Origin: Allolobophora icterica
Lineage: Eukaryota > Annelida > Clitellata > Crassiclitellata > Lumbricidae
Length of the DNA stretch: 64,000 bases
NCBI GenBank assembly: GCA_963556255.1
Contig: OY744604.1
Location: forward strand, 79,415,697-79,479,696
Direction: 5' to 3'
The translations under genes were made by a program, and so were the position numbers. Positions within the stretch are counted from its first letter, which is position 1; each line of letters starts with the position of its first letter. Positions 44,887-54,250 of the stretch are shown here, in pieces. The notes under the pieces are model-generated. The model was not told the origin of the DNA and made no database searches. It saw only the letters and a list, made by a program, of their open reading frames with translations.

Positions 44887-46441
44887 GCAAGTTAATAATA
44901 TTTGAAAAAATTAGCGTCGTGATTATTCGTTAAATATATTCGAAAAATATTGACTTCATAAATGTTTATCATTTTTCTTTTAATGGTAATGGTGGTGGAA
45001 TTGATTAGCCTAAATGATCAAGAAGATAAAGTGTAGAATATTAAAAAGACGATGACGAAGATACTAATAATGGTGGTTGTAGTGCAATATGATAGGCCTA
45101 CTCAGTTTTGTAGGAGCTGGTTATCTATTCGCGCAGAGACACTCGCAGACTGGTTTTGAAGGATCACAGATTCACAACTTGAAGGACAAGGGGCTAGCAG
45201 TTTAAATGTGAGCAGGTAGAAGGTGAGTGTCAAGGATAAGCCCTCTCTTGCCAGATAGATGGCTCGACTAAGGAAAATGCGCGCTGTCACATGTTGCAAA
45301 TTAGCCGTGGTACGATCAAAGGTAAATTACTTTGAGGATATGTGGTTCGCCATGCCAGAGTAAGGCTATATAATTCCGTTAGGTACCACGAGGGCAAACC
45401 CCATAGCATTTCTAAACCTGCACAACAATCGCAGTATCGAAAAGTTGAGGATTTAGCAGCCAAGGTAGAACACCACGCATGTAATCGGGAGCATGAATAA
45501 ATTTGAGAATCCCATCTGTTAGTCACTCAAGACCAGGCCTCACTCACATGCAGGTTTACAGCTAATAGTGGAGACTTAGGAAAACTTTTAACTTCGCTTT
45601 TAGCTTAGAGGTGAGATTCCCTATTGCCAAAATGTCACGACTTGTTTATTTCGATGTCACAATTCTGCTTACATGACGCTTTTGGCAATAGTTTGATTTC
45701 TAGATAAGCGAATGTATCATCGATCTCCATCATGTTCCCCTGCACATTTTGAATGTGCAGAAAGTAAGCACATTCAGCGTTAGCTATATGTTCTGGCTGT
45801 GTCATTTATTTTTTAATCACAGATTTTCCATTTATTACGTATACCGGGTTTCAACTACAGTCTTTAAGGAATGGTGGTAGGCGCTTTAAACATTTGTGAT
45901 GCCGCATATGAAAAGGGACCATAAGGCGGGTTTGGAGTTATTCACACCACCATGATCAGCAAAGAAATCTGAAAATAATGGTGTATAATGGTGTACATTG
46001 GGAGTATTATTGCTTTAGGCCTATCTGTCGAAGTTAGAACGTGATGTACCTGAAATATGTGGTTTTCGGTAAAGCTCACTTAAAGTTAAGAATGCCCATA
46101 GAAATAGCCATTTATTGGAAGTTATCTAGCCGAGCATTTAATTGAAATGTTCTGTGTTCGTGAAACGGTTGTGCTAGATTGATAGATCTATCGAATACCA
46201 GTGAAAACCCAATTTCAATATTTTGATAGGTTACCATGTTTAAAGGCCTGTATCTCAGTAAATAAATCCCGCCATACGGTCCCTTTTCATATGCGGCATC
46301 AAATTTTATTTTATCCCCTTTGTTAGGAGTTTGAATCTATTGTCCAAGAATTGTGAATTTCGACGAGTTTATGTCAGGAAGTATAAAATTCTGATAGGCT
46401 GCGAGATCACGGCATTTAAACAACTACATATATTTAAATAG
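44887..46441 (+). other. Gene C intron 2
   Basis: Non-coding and paralogous to gene B intron 3 plus a 405-bp MITE. No gene. Confidence 0.6.
45897..46301. mobile_element. MITE with long terminal inverted repeats (405 bp)
   Basis: TGATGCCGCATATGAAAAGG at the left is the complement of CCTTTTCATATGCGGCATCA at the right. Pairing continues for about 38 bp (GGACC..TA.GGCGGG). Gene B intron 3 lacks it at the equivalent point (near 21014). The target duplication is not clear. No coding capacity. Confidence 0.85.
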
Positions 46442-46651
46442 AGTCCACAGGTGGAAAACAAACAACGTTTGATATAAATCAAGGCAGAACAACAGACGTG
46501 ACTGAACATGAAACTACAAGTGAACCACTGATTGCAACTACAGTAACATCACCGACAGATATAGGGAAGACAACCTTCATCCTTATTATCGCGGCCTGTC
46601 TTCTTGTTGGCTTCATCGCAGGCCTGTCCGTTGCAACTGCAATACTAAAAA
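46442..46651 (+). CDS. Gene C exon 3: stalk and transmembrane helix
   Basis: A 210-nt phase 1-1 exon. It has a Thr-rich stalk (GGKQTTFDINQG, TEHETTSEP, TDIGKTTF) and then the helix ILIIAACLLVGF, AGLSVATAIL, with donor AAA|GTAGGT. Two codons shorter than in gene B. Confidence 0.82.
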
Positions 46652-46928
46652 GTAGGTCTTAATGTGAAGCTAGGAGATTTAACTAAAACAGTATTCGAAA
46701 ACAATTAGCTGACATCTTCGTCGGTAACTAGCTTCATCACGATAGCGTCAAATCGTACTCCTGACGAAACACTAGGTTATCAACCAGCTTTATAGAGCTT
46801 TACGTATATACGTACGTATGTCTCAAATGCAATAAATCAAACATTTACAATTAAGACATTAGGATTTTGAGTCCGTTGTTGTAACAACTAATAATCTGTA
46901 AAACTAAACTTACCGCTGTCGATTTCAG

Positions 46929-47266
46929 ACAGGTCCCGAAACATGACTATAAATCAGATAACGGCTACAAACCAACAAGTCGGAATGTTGCCAGAAGATG
47001 AAGACAGTATTCGCCCAGCAACAGGCGACAACTATTGCGAGCTCAATACGCTCGATAGAACTCCAGCTAGCGTCTACTCTGAGCTCCTTCCAGCAAACGC
47101 ATCAGTCTCAATGCCTCTGCACGGGAATGCTACGGCTATGGACATGCCGCTGTATGAGGATATAGCTCTTTCAATAACAAGAGTATCTAGTGTAGAGGAG
47201 ATCATTCGCTTGTCAAGGGAGGATGGACAACAAGAGAATAGTAATTATTTGGAAATAATTGCCTGA
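46929..47266 (+). CDS. Gene C exon 4: cytoplasmic tail with replaced C-terminus
   Basis: Acceptor CGATTTCAG, 112 codons, TGA. Motifs: DNYCEL (near-ITIM), SVYSEL (strict), PLYEDI (near-ITIM) and SNYLEI (strict, five residues from the end). After PLYEDI the sequence departs from B and E. About 190 bp of new DNA supplies a different end. The old end (degenerate GGCGCAAACATCCTATG...GAGAACATTTCCG, 47382-47437) follows out of frame. Confidence 0.8.
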
Positions 47267-47662
47267 AGATTAGGCGCTTACTTCCTGTAAATCAGAATAT
47301 AAACTCTGCCGTGTACCTAACATGATATTTTGAGGCTAATGAAATGCGAATATGTTATTATGTAATTCTTTCGATGGCGCAAACATCCTATGTCATTACT
47401 TCTTCTGCATAAGAGAACATTTCCGTTTTGGAAAAGTGACATCTATGCGCCATTATTTAACACTTAATCGTCAATCAACCGATGTTCAAGCGAGGATAAA
47501 CAACTACTCTAATGAGAGATATGGAGGGAGGGAGACATTTCAAAGCGTTTATCGTACGACAGACAGATGGACACACAGATGTGGGAAACTAAATCAGAGA
47601 TATAGTTTAGATATTTAAGGCTGCTTATGTATTGACATACATTACGTATTACGATTTTTTTT

Positions 47663-47665
<3 letters not shown>

Positions 47666-47701
<36 letters not shown>
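47666..47701. repeat. (TA)n microsatellite
   Basis: A TA run with one CA interruption, downstream of gene C. Confidence 0.9.
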
Positions 47702-48006
47702 TAGTAGAAATCTGTACTATCCACTCTGTCTCCGGTTCATAAAACTGTATATTCATTGCGTCGCCAGAATAATAATAATAATAAAAATATTTATTCTTTA
47801 ATTAAGCGCCTGCAATCGCACTGCGCTGTACATGTACATGTTATGCGATAAACCTTAACTACGTACACCCGTACTGTCTTCCTGTTAAACACAATTGAGA
47901 CTTTATTATCCCAACACTATACTCAACATTACCTGCTTCTCAAAACTATCTTTATTCCATGCTGCGGATTGTCATCATGTGCTTACTTTATTAACAATAA
48001 ACGAAT

Positions 48007-48067
<61 letters not shown>
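48007..48067. repeat. (ATC)n microsatellite
   Basis: Uninterrupted ATC/TCA triplets. The poly-His and poly-Met frames are artefacts. Confidence 0.95.
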
Positions 48068-48732
48068 CCTTATTAACACGATAGCGTGGAAGATCGTAAG
48101 ATAAACCTACATTGGTTCGCTGATTGATAATCATTTGCAAAGCATTGCAAAAATCTGAGAAGCACATTTTCATTCATTCATTCATTCGTTCTCAGAATTT
48201 ATATAGAGCCTCTTCAAGAAACCTACTCAGAGTCGCTCCCAGCCCAGCCGCAGCGAAGAAATGTGCAGGATGTAATCCTGTAAGGCATAATCGCGTTGAT
48301 GGTCTTTTTTTAACAGAGACCTATCAATGACATCGCACAGCACAGGACTCTTGAGAAAGAGCTTTGCTATTTTGAGGTAGCTAGGCCTGTTAATAAAAAC
48401 ACACAAGGGCATGTAATGCGCAGGCTAAATATTAGACCTAGTTTTAACAAAAGTAGTATTTACAGTCGAAATATCCGCTTTCAGGTTACAATATAGGAGC
48501 CTACATGACATTGTATCCCATTGGATTCATGCTGGATGCTAACTATACAAGAATCGGCTTTCAACCTTGCAACCTCCATCACTAGAGAAAATGCACACAC
48601 GTTCAATATCTCTCACCAACAATTTTACACTATATTTCTAAATCTTTTTAAAAGCTCTTCAAACATAGGCCTACACTCGATCAGTTTACACAATTTTAGT
48701 AACAAGTTCAGGCGCCTTCAACTTGAATCCAG

Positions 48733-48941
48733 TAGTATCGTATCGTATCTAATCGTATCTAGTAATTTATAAGGCGCCTGTCGCAGTATAAACGATTCAG
48801 AGGCGCCTTGAGTGCAGGAGCTCGCGGAAACAGAAACGTTTTGAGCGAGCGAGTAGATGCCGGGGAGATTCCCGTCGTGAGTTTAGTTCGTAGTGGAGGG
48901 GAAGACCATTCCTGGCAGAGGGACCTGACACAGCAAAAGTA
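48733..48941 (-). mobile_element. 5'-truncated LINE end, three bases before the gene F start codon
   Basis: About 200 bp of LINE 3' end in minus orientation: a (GTATC)n tail at the left, then AATTTATAAGGCGCC and a GAGGCGCCTTGAG stem. It is related to the tail of the copy at 15717. In gene E the same position reads straight from TTGAATCTGTTGC to CAATGG (23248-23270). It would replace the native leader of gene F. Confidence 0.75.
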
Positions 48942-48943
48942 CA

Positions 48944-48983
48944 ATGGATATCCCTCTTGCATTTGTAATTATATTTCTATCTT
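48944..48983 (+). CDS. Gene F exon 1: signal peptide
   Basis: A 40-nt exon encoding MDIPLAFVIIFLS, donor CTT|GTAAGT, phase 1. Same length and phase as gene E exon 1. It belongs to a pseudogene. Confidence 0.6.
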
Positions 48984-49884
48984 GTAAGTTGATTCGTTTT
49001 TGCCTTTGTTATCGTTGCACTCGATAAAACTTAATAATTGGAAGTTACGCGGTTGGATTTCTGAGGTCAAATGGTTTAACCTGCATCTTGATCACTGCGT
49101 GTCCCCATTAAAGCAATCACACTTTGGCAAGCAACCAATTGGGTTATCCAAAAGCAATGAATAATACTTTGGTAAATATCTCGTTTTATTATTATTCAGT
49201 TAAGATCGGACCTCAAACCATAACACTTCTTTCTATGTCGTAGTTACACAGACATTTTGATCGAATGTTTTAGTCTTTTAAATTAAAGAGACATTTTGTG
49301 CGGTCATTGAGTTGCATTCTCTCGTTCTTATATAATTGTAGTTTGAGATTGTTATTAGAATTTATATAGCGCAAGTTGTTGAACTTGAAACTGTAATAGA
49401 GCGATTTACAAATTTTCATGTGTCGAATTTTTGTATGTTTTTGGAGTAAAGGAAGAAAATTGCATTCAAATTCTCATTTAAGCAACAAATATTCTGAATT
49501 ACAGCTTTAAAATCTGTGCGCAAATTTAGACTTTTTAAGTCAATCCACGACTGTATTATCCGGCACTGCGAGGATAATTAACTGTTGGTGTACCAAATAT
49601 AGTTAAATTCTTTGGAAGTTCAGGTGTTAAATGTTAATGCTAATTTTATCAAATTACTGTAGGAACTACATGTTCATATAAAATTATATAGGCTAATAGT
49701 AAAATACGAGATATTTTGACGACTTACGATGCGCTATTATTGATACTGTAAATCAGTCTGTAATGCCTTTTACTTAAATGCTTTAACTAATAAGGGGTCT
49801 AATTTTATATTAAGATCACCTCTGTAGGAATCAGCGTACGATGAATTCCCAGTTTGAAAATGAACTGGAGTCTTGTCCGTTAAG
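48984..49884 (+). other. Gene F intron 1, left part
   Basis: Non-coding and paralogous to gene E intron 1 (about 23330-24730). Confidence 0.6.
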
Positions 49885-49889
49885 AACAT

Positions 49890-50378
49890 TGTGAACTGAG
49901 TTTTGTGTACAGTCTTGCAGTGCGAGATATTAGCGTATATATTTAGTGCGCTTACTTTAGTTTCACATGTATATGTATATATGATAGATGCGTAACGTTT
50001 AGTTGTACGGTCTTAGCGTAGGCCGCGGCGGGCTGATCTCGATAGGCCGCCGCGCGCTATATGTATATTATTAGAGTTCGCTAGGGCGCACAGAGGACAG
50101 GTGTGTCAAGAGGCGCGAAGAATTATGCTGACTAGAGAAGTTTGAATTCGAGTTTGTTCGCTGTAGTAGTGTGGCTGACTAGTTGAGTTGTAATCGAATT
50201 GAGTTCTGTCTGTTTGTTTCTTATTAAACTGAAAAGATATTAAATTGTGTTGCTGATTAATTCAGGTTATACTTATCCGTAGAATTAGTGTTCAAAAGGT
50301 GAACGTTAAATAGGCGTTAAGTACGAAGAGAACAAGGATTTAATCAGAAGGATTGTCAACGGAAGGATTGGGTTGACA
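49890..50378 (+). repeat. Gmr1-like 5' LTR
   Basis: A 489-bp LTR with a GC-rich palindromic centre (GGCCGCGGCGGGC ... GGCCGCCGCGCGC). Starts TG, ends CA. Confidence 0.92.
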
Positions 50379-50394
50379 TTATTGGTGGCAGCGT

Positions 50395-50600
50395 CGGTGT
50401 GGATAAGAACTCACGGTGGATAAGAACTCACGGTGGATAAATACTCACGGTGGAATAAATACTCACGGTGGATATAAACTCACAGTGGATAAAAATTCAC
50501 GTTATCACCTCCTTCGGCGGATAAAAGAATCTACGACGGTGATAAAAGAATTTACAACGGTGTTAGAAGAATCTACGACGGTGTTAGAAGAATCTACGCG
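50395..50600 (+). repeat. Tandem repeats in the retroelement leader
   Basis: Short repeats of the type GGATAAGAACTCACGGT (about six diverged units) and then GAATCTACGACGGTGTTAGAA (about four units) fill the untranslated leader between the primer site and gag. Confidence 0.8.
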
Positions 50601-50776
50601 TTGTTGCTGTGTGACGAGTTTACGATATCAACGACGGTGGAACACGAGAAACGGTATAAAAATTTCGTTGTTTTCCACGAACAAATACAAAAGAAATCCC
50701 GTTTGTTTATCGATTCACACACCAAGAAAAACTGTGACTTCTTTGAAAAGGGAAATCACCAAAGTAAACAAGTAAG

Positions 50777-53700
50777 ATGGAGAAACTAAGTGCTGAAAGA
50801 CAAGCAGATATTAAGAAGATGTCTACTGAAAGGCTAAAACAGCGTTTGTTGAAAGCCGGTTTTAAAGAAGAACAATTAGAAGGTATGTCACGTGGTGACA
50901 TGATACAGGAACTCGCTGAAGTGTGGGTGAAAGAAGAAGTCGAAGAAGAAGGTGCAGTTGGCGGTGCCGTAGAAAAGGCTATTGAAAAACCTCCTGTGCC
51001 TATGTCTATGGAGATGTTGATGCAGTGGATGATGATGACTAGGCAGGAAGAGAAAGATAGAGAGGAGAAACGTAGACAAGAAGAGAAAGATAGAGAGGAT
51101 AGACGAAGACAAGAAGAGAAAGAGCTAAGACAGGAAGAATTACGTCTTCAGAGAGAGAAAGAAGAGAAAGCAGAACGTCTGCAGAGAGAGAAAGAAGAGA
51201 AAGCGGAACTTGCAAGGCAAGAAGAATTGCGCTTGCAGAGAGAGAAAGAAGAGAAAGCGGAACTTGCAAGGCAAGAAGAATTGCGCTTGCAGAGAGAGAA
51301 AGAAGAGAAAGCGGAACTTGCAGGGCAAGAAGAATTACGCTTGCAGAGAGAGAAAGAAGAGAAAGCGGAACTTGCAAGGCAAGAGGAATTGCGCTTGCAG
51401 AGAGAGAGAGAAGATAAAGCAGAACAAGTGCGTAAGGCAGAACTGGAATTGCAAAAGAATCAGTTTGAGATTCAGTTAGAACAGTTGAAAAGAGATAGGG
51501 AAGATGCTGAAAGAAGAAGATTGGAGCAGATGATTGAATTTGAAAAAGCTAGAAAAAGTGATGAAGAGGTTCGTCAGCAACAGATTGAAGCAAAGAGAAT
51601 GCGTGAAGAAGAAAAAGAAAAAGCGCGAACGTTAGAGTTGGAACGTGCAGAACAGATCAGACAAGAAGAACTCAAATTTCAGAAAGAAAGTTTGGAAAAG
51701 GCAGAGGCAGAAAGACAAGAACGTCTGAAACTGGAGAAATCAAAATTGACATTGAAAGAAACGCAAATGAAAGAAGAACGGGAAGCAGAAAGAAGGAAAC
51801 AGCAGGAAAGTGAAACTTTGGTGTCAAAAATTAAGAAAATAGGTGATGCAATGAAGCATGTATTGCCTCAAATGCCAACTGATATGATGGAGGTGCCATT
51901 ATATTTTGAAACAGTCGAGAACGCGTTTCGTAGCTTTGCTGTGGAGAAGCCGTTTTGGGTGAAATTATTACTACCATTGATGACGCCGAAAGCTCGAACC
52001 GTTCTGAATAGATTGTCATACGATGATCTAGACAATTATGATAGAGTCAAGCAGCACTTATTAAAAGAATTTAAATTGACCTCGAGAGAATACAGAGCCA
52101 GATTTGTGGATGCTAAGAAGACGACAGAAGAGACTTATACGATGTTTACGGCAAGACTGAAGAACTTGCTAAACTATTACGTGAGAAGTCGAAACGTGAA
52201 CAGAGAGTATGATACGCTCTTTGATTTGCTGGTAGCGGATAAGCTGAAAGAATGTTTACCGCCAGGTCCACTACAGTTTGTATTGTCGAAGGAAGGAACT
52301 GACTGTTTCCAAGCTAGTGCAGTGGCAGACCTAGCAGACATTCATGTAAACAATCGAATTGGGTTTGCATTTCCAAATATAAACAGTTATCCTTCTCAAC
52401 GTTCCGTAAACCAAAGCCAGAGTGGAAAGTGGAAAAGTAATCCAGGAACAGGGAATCAGTTCATAGGTAAAGAAGTCAAGGCTAGTGTCCCTGTACCCAA
52501 TGAGACCAGAGAAGTGACGTTTGGTCGTCAGGGATTTAACAAATCGTCAGCGCCGTTTGCCAAGAGGGAAGGCAACACATCGTTTACGCAGTATAAGAGA
52601 AATGAAGGAAATGAACAACGAGGTGTTATGTTTGTGAAGCGTTGTCACAACTGTGGTTCAGACAAACATTTGGTTAAATTTTGTCGAGTTCCAGTGGCAG
52701 CAGCTAGTTCTAGCAGAAATCAAGAACACACAAGGGTGAATTTGATTCAAGTGGTTAGTGATACAGGTAATCAAACCACGGGTCAAGAAAACCAAGAAAC
52801 TGAAGTAAAGTCAGTAATGAAATGTGGTATTCAAAAAGAAATTCTATTGGATGCTGAAATTCAGAGAGAAGTCATAGGAAAAGATGACAGTCGAATATTG
52901 AAGAAATCGTTCTTGCAATATGTCGAGGTTGAAATTCGTGCAGTAGACGGTAAAGAGCCAGTGAAAGTCAAAGCACTGAGCGACTCGGGAGCAGAAATTC
53001 CGGTGATTAGTGAAGAATTACTGGAAGGCATGAAGGTGGAACAAATTGGAAAAGTGAATTTGCAATGTGTGGCAGGAGATGCCATTCCTGCGAAGTTAGT
53101 GAAAGTCGATGTTAGACTGTGTGATGGTGACGTGGAAGAAGAGGGATTTCCGCGTAAAATCCAGTGTTCACTTACACCTTATGTCACCTTGATGTGTGCT
53201 AGTATTGCAAAGATGGGCAGTACAGAAAGATTCTTGTTGCATCCAGAGATAATTGCCGAATTAAAAGCCGTACCACAAATGAAGGTCAAAACGATACAAG
53301 GAAATGTGAGTGTACAAGCAAATGTAATGACGAGAGCGCAGAGTCGGAAACAGGAAATGGTAGATGTTGATAAGAAGAGTGAAACTGAAAGTTCAAGTGA
53401 TGAGGAAAACGACAATAATGAGCAACGAAGCTTATCGCGAGATGGTATAACATCAGAGATGAATGAACAAGAGATGGCTGCATGCGAGAATGGCACATTA
53501 AATGAAACTGAAGAAGACAATGAATGTGATGTGGGGATAGGAGACTTGTATAGAGATGAAGAGATGGACGAAGAACAAAAGGTGCAGATTGCCGATTCGA
53601 AGAAGTTCGAAGAGCAACAGAGAAAGGATGAATCGTTGAAACCGTGGTGGAAGTTAGCACAAGAGAAAGAATCTGAATTCTGTGTAATCAACGGTTTATT

Positions 53701-54250
53701 GCATAAGAAATATCAGATATTAGACCAGACGATATATCAACTAGTGTTACCAAAAGACAGACGAATTAAAGTGATGGAGTTGGCGCATGAATCAGTGTTT
53801 GGAGGACATCTAGGAGAAGAGAAAACAAGAGAACGAATAAAATTATCTTTTGTATGGCCAAAGATCAGAAGAGACATTGTGAAATTTTGTAAGTCTTGCG
53901 AGAAGTGTCAACTAAAGGCAAGGAGTCTGGTGATGGATAGAGTACCTATCACTCCGGTCTCAAGAGAAGAGGTCGCCTTCAGGAGAATGACAATGGACCT
54001 AATAGACAACCCGAGGAAATGGCACAAGATAATTCCTTTTCACGAAAATCATTTGAAAGAACTCAAAGAAAATACGGAGAAAGCATTATTGTTTGCAGAA
54101 TCTTACTCTCAAGAAAAGCAGTTGCAATACACAAATCAGTATAACAAGAGAGCAAGACACAAAGGAATTTGCAGCATACCGAATTCCTTTGATTTATCGA
54201 GCAGAAGTGGAACGTCAGATCAAAGAAATGTTAAAAACAAACATTATTAA
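50777..54250 (+). CDS. Gmr1-like gag, protease and partial integrase
   Basis: 1157 codons from the first ATG. A long charged coiled coil spans residues about 85-365 and contains an 18-codon repeat LRLQREKEEKAELARQEE in several near-identical copies. A capsid-like region follows, then one CCHC knuckle (CHNCGSDKHLVKFC, near residue 622) and a protease box with DSGA (near 735). The integrase HHCC zinc region comes next (HESVFGGH to CKSCEKCQ, near 1004-1042). Directly after MDLI the DDE core is missing and the frame jumps to a C-terminal segment (QYNKRARHK). It runs out of frame at its end. Confidence 0.85.
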   Translation: MEKLSAERQADIKKMSTERLKQRLLKAGFKEEQLEGMSRGDMIQELAEVWVKEEVEEEGAVGGAVEKAIEKPPVPMSMEMLMQWMMMTRQEEKDREEKRRQEEKDREDRRRQEEKELRQEELRLQREKEEKAERLQREKEEKAELARQEELRLQREKEEKAELARQEELRLQREKEEKAELAGQEELRLQREKEEKAELARQEELRLQREREDKAEQVRKAELELQKNQFEIQLEQLKRDREDAERRRLEQMIEFEKARKSDEEVRQQQIEAKRMREEEKEKARTLELERAEQIRQEELKFQKESLEKAEAERQERLKLEKSKLTLKETQMKEEREAERRKQQESETLVSKIKKIGDAMKHVLPQMPTDMMEVPLYFETVENAFRSFAVEKPFWVKLLLPLMTPKARTVLNRLSYDDLDNYDRVKQHLLKEFKLTSREYRARFVDAKKTTEETYTMFTARLKNLLNYYVRSRNVNREYDTLFDLLVADKLKECLPPGPLQFVLSKEGTDCFQASAVADLADIHVNNRIGFAFPNINSYPSQRSVNQSQSGKWKSNPGTGNQFIGKEVKASVPVPNETREVTFGRQGFNKSSAPFAKREGNTSFTQYKRNEGNEQRGVMFVKRCHNCGSDKHLVKFCRVPVAAASSSRNQEHTRVNLIQVVSDTGNQTTGQENQETEVKSVMKCGIQKEILLDAEIQREVIGKDDSRILKKSFLQYVEVEIRAVDGKEPVKVKALSDSGAEIPVISEELLEGMKVEQIGKVNLQCVAGDAIPAKLVKVDVRLCDGDVEEEGFPRKIQCSLTPYVTLMCASIAKMGSTERFLLHPEIIAELKAVPQMKVKTIQGNVSVQANVMTRAQSRKQEMVDVDKKSETESSSDEENDNNEQRSLSRDGITSEMNEQEMAACENGTLNETEEDNECDVGIGDLYRDEEMDEEQKVQIADSKKFEEQQRKDESLKPWWKLAQEKESEFCVINGLLHKKYQILDQTIYQLVLPKDRRIKVMELAHESVFGGHLGEEKTRERIKLSFVWPKIRRDIVKFCKSCEKCQLKARSLVMDRVPITPVSREEVAFRRMTMDLIDNPRKWHKIIPFHENHLKELKENTEKALLFAESYSQEKQLQYTNQYNKRARHKGICSIPNSFDLSSRSGTSDQRNVKNKHY

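Larger units (their letters stand above)
42344..47266 (+). other. Gene C: single-Ig-domain receptor with altered ITIM tail (gene span)
   Basis: Exons: 42344-42407, 44512-44886, 46442-46651 and 46929-47266. The spliced frame is open for 328 codons. All introns are phase 1. The Ig exon uses a GC donor (AAG|GCAAGT); the rest are GT-AG. Relative to gene B it has one Ig exon, apparently a fusion of the 5' part of Ig exon 1 with the 3' flank of Ig exon 2, and a dead Ig exon upstream. Predicted to be a type I membrane receptor. Confidence 0.77.
47267..48943 (+). other. Spacer between genes C and F
   Basis: No gene. It holds the displaced old gene C tail end (about 47382-47437), a TA run (47666-47701), an ATC triplet array (48007-48067), an old minus-strand LINE 3' end (about 48165-48300) shared with the B-E spacer, and a LINE insertion just before gene F. 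Confidence 0.6.
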
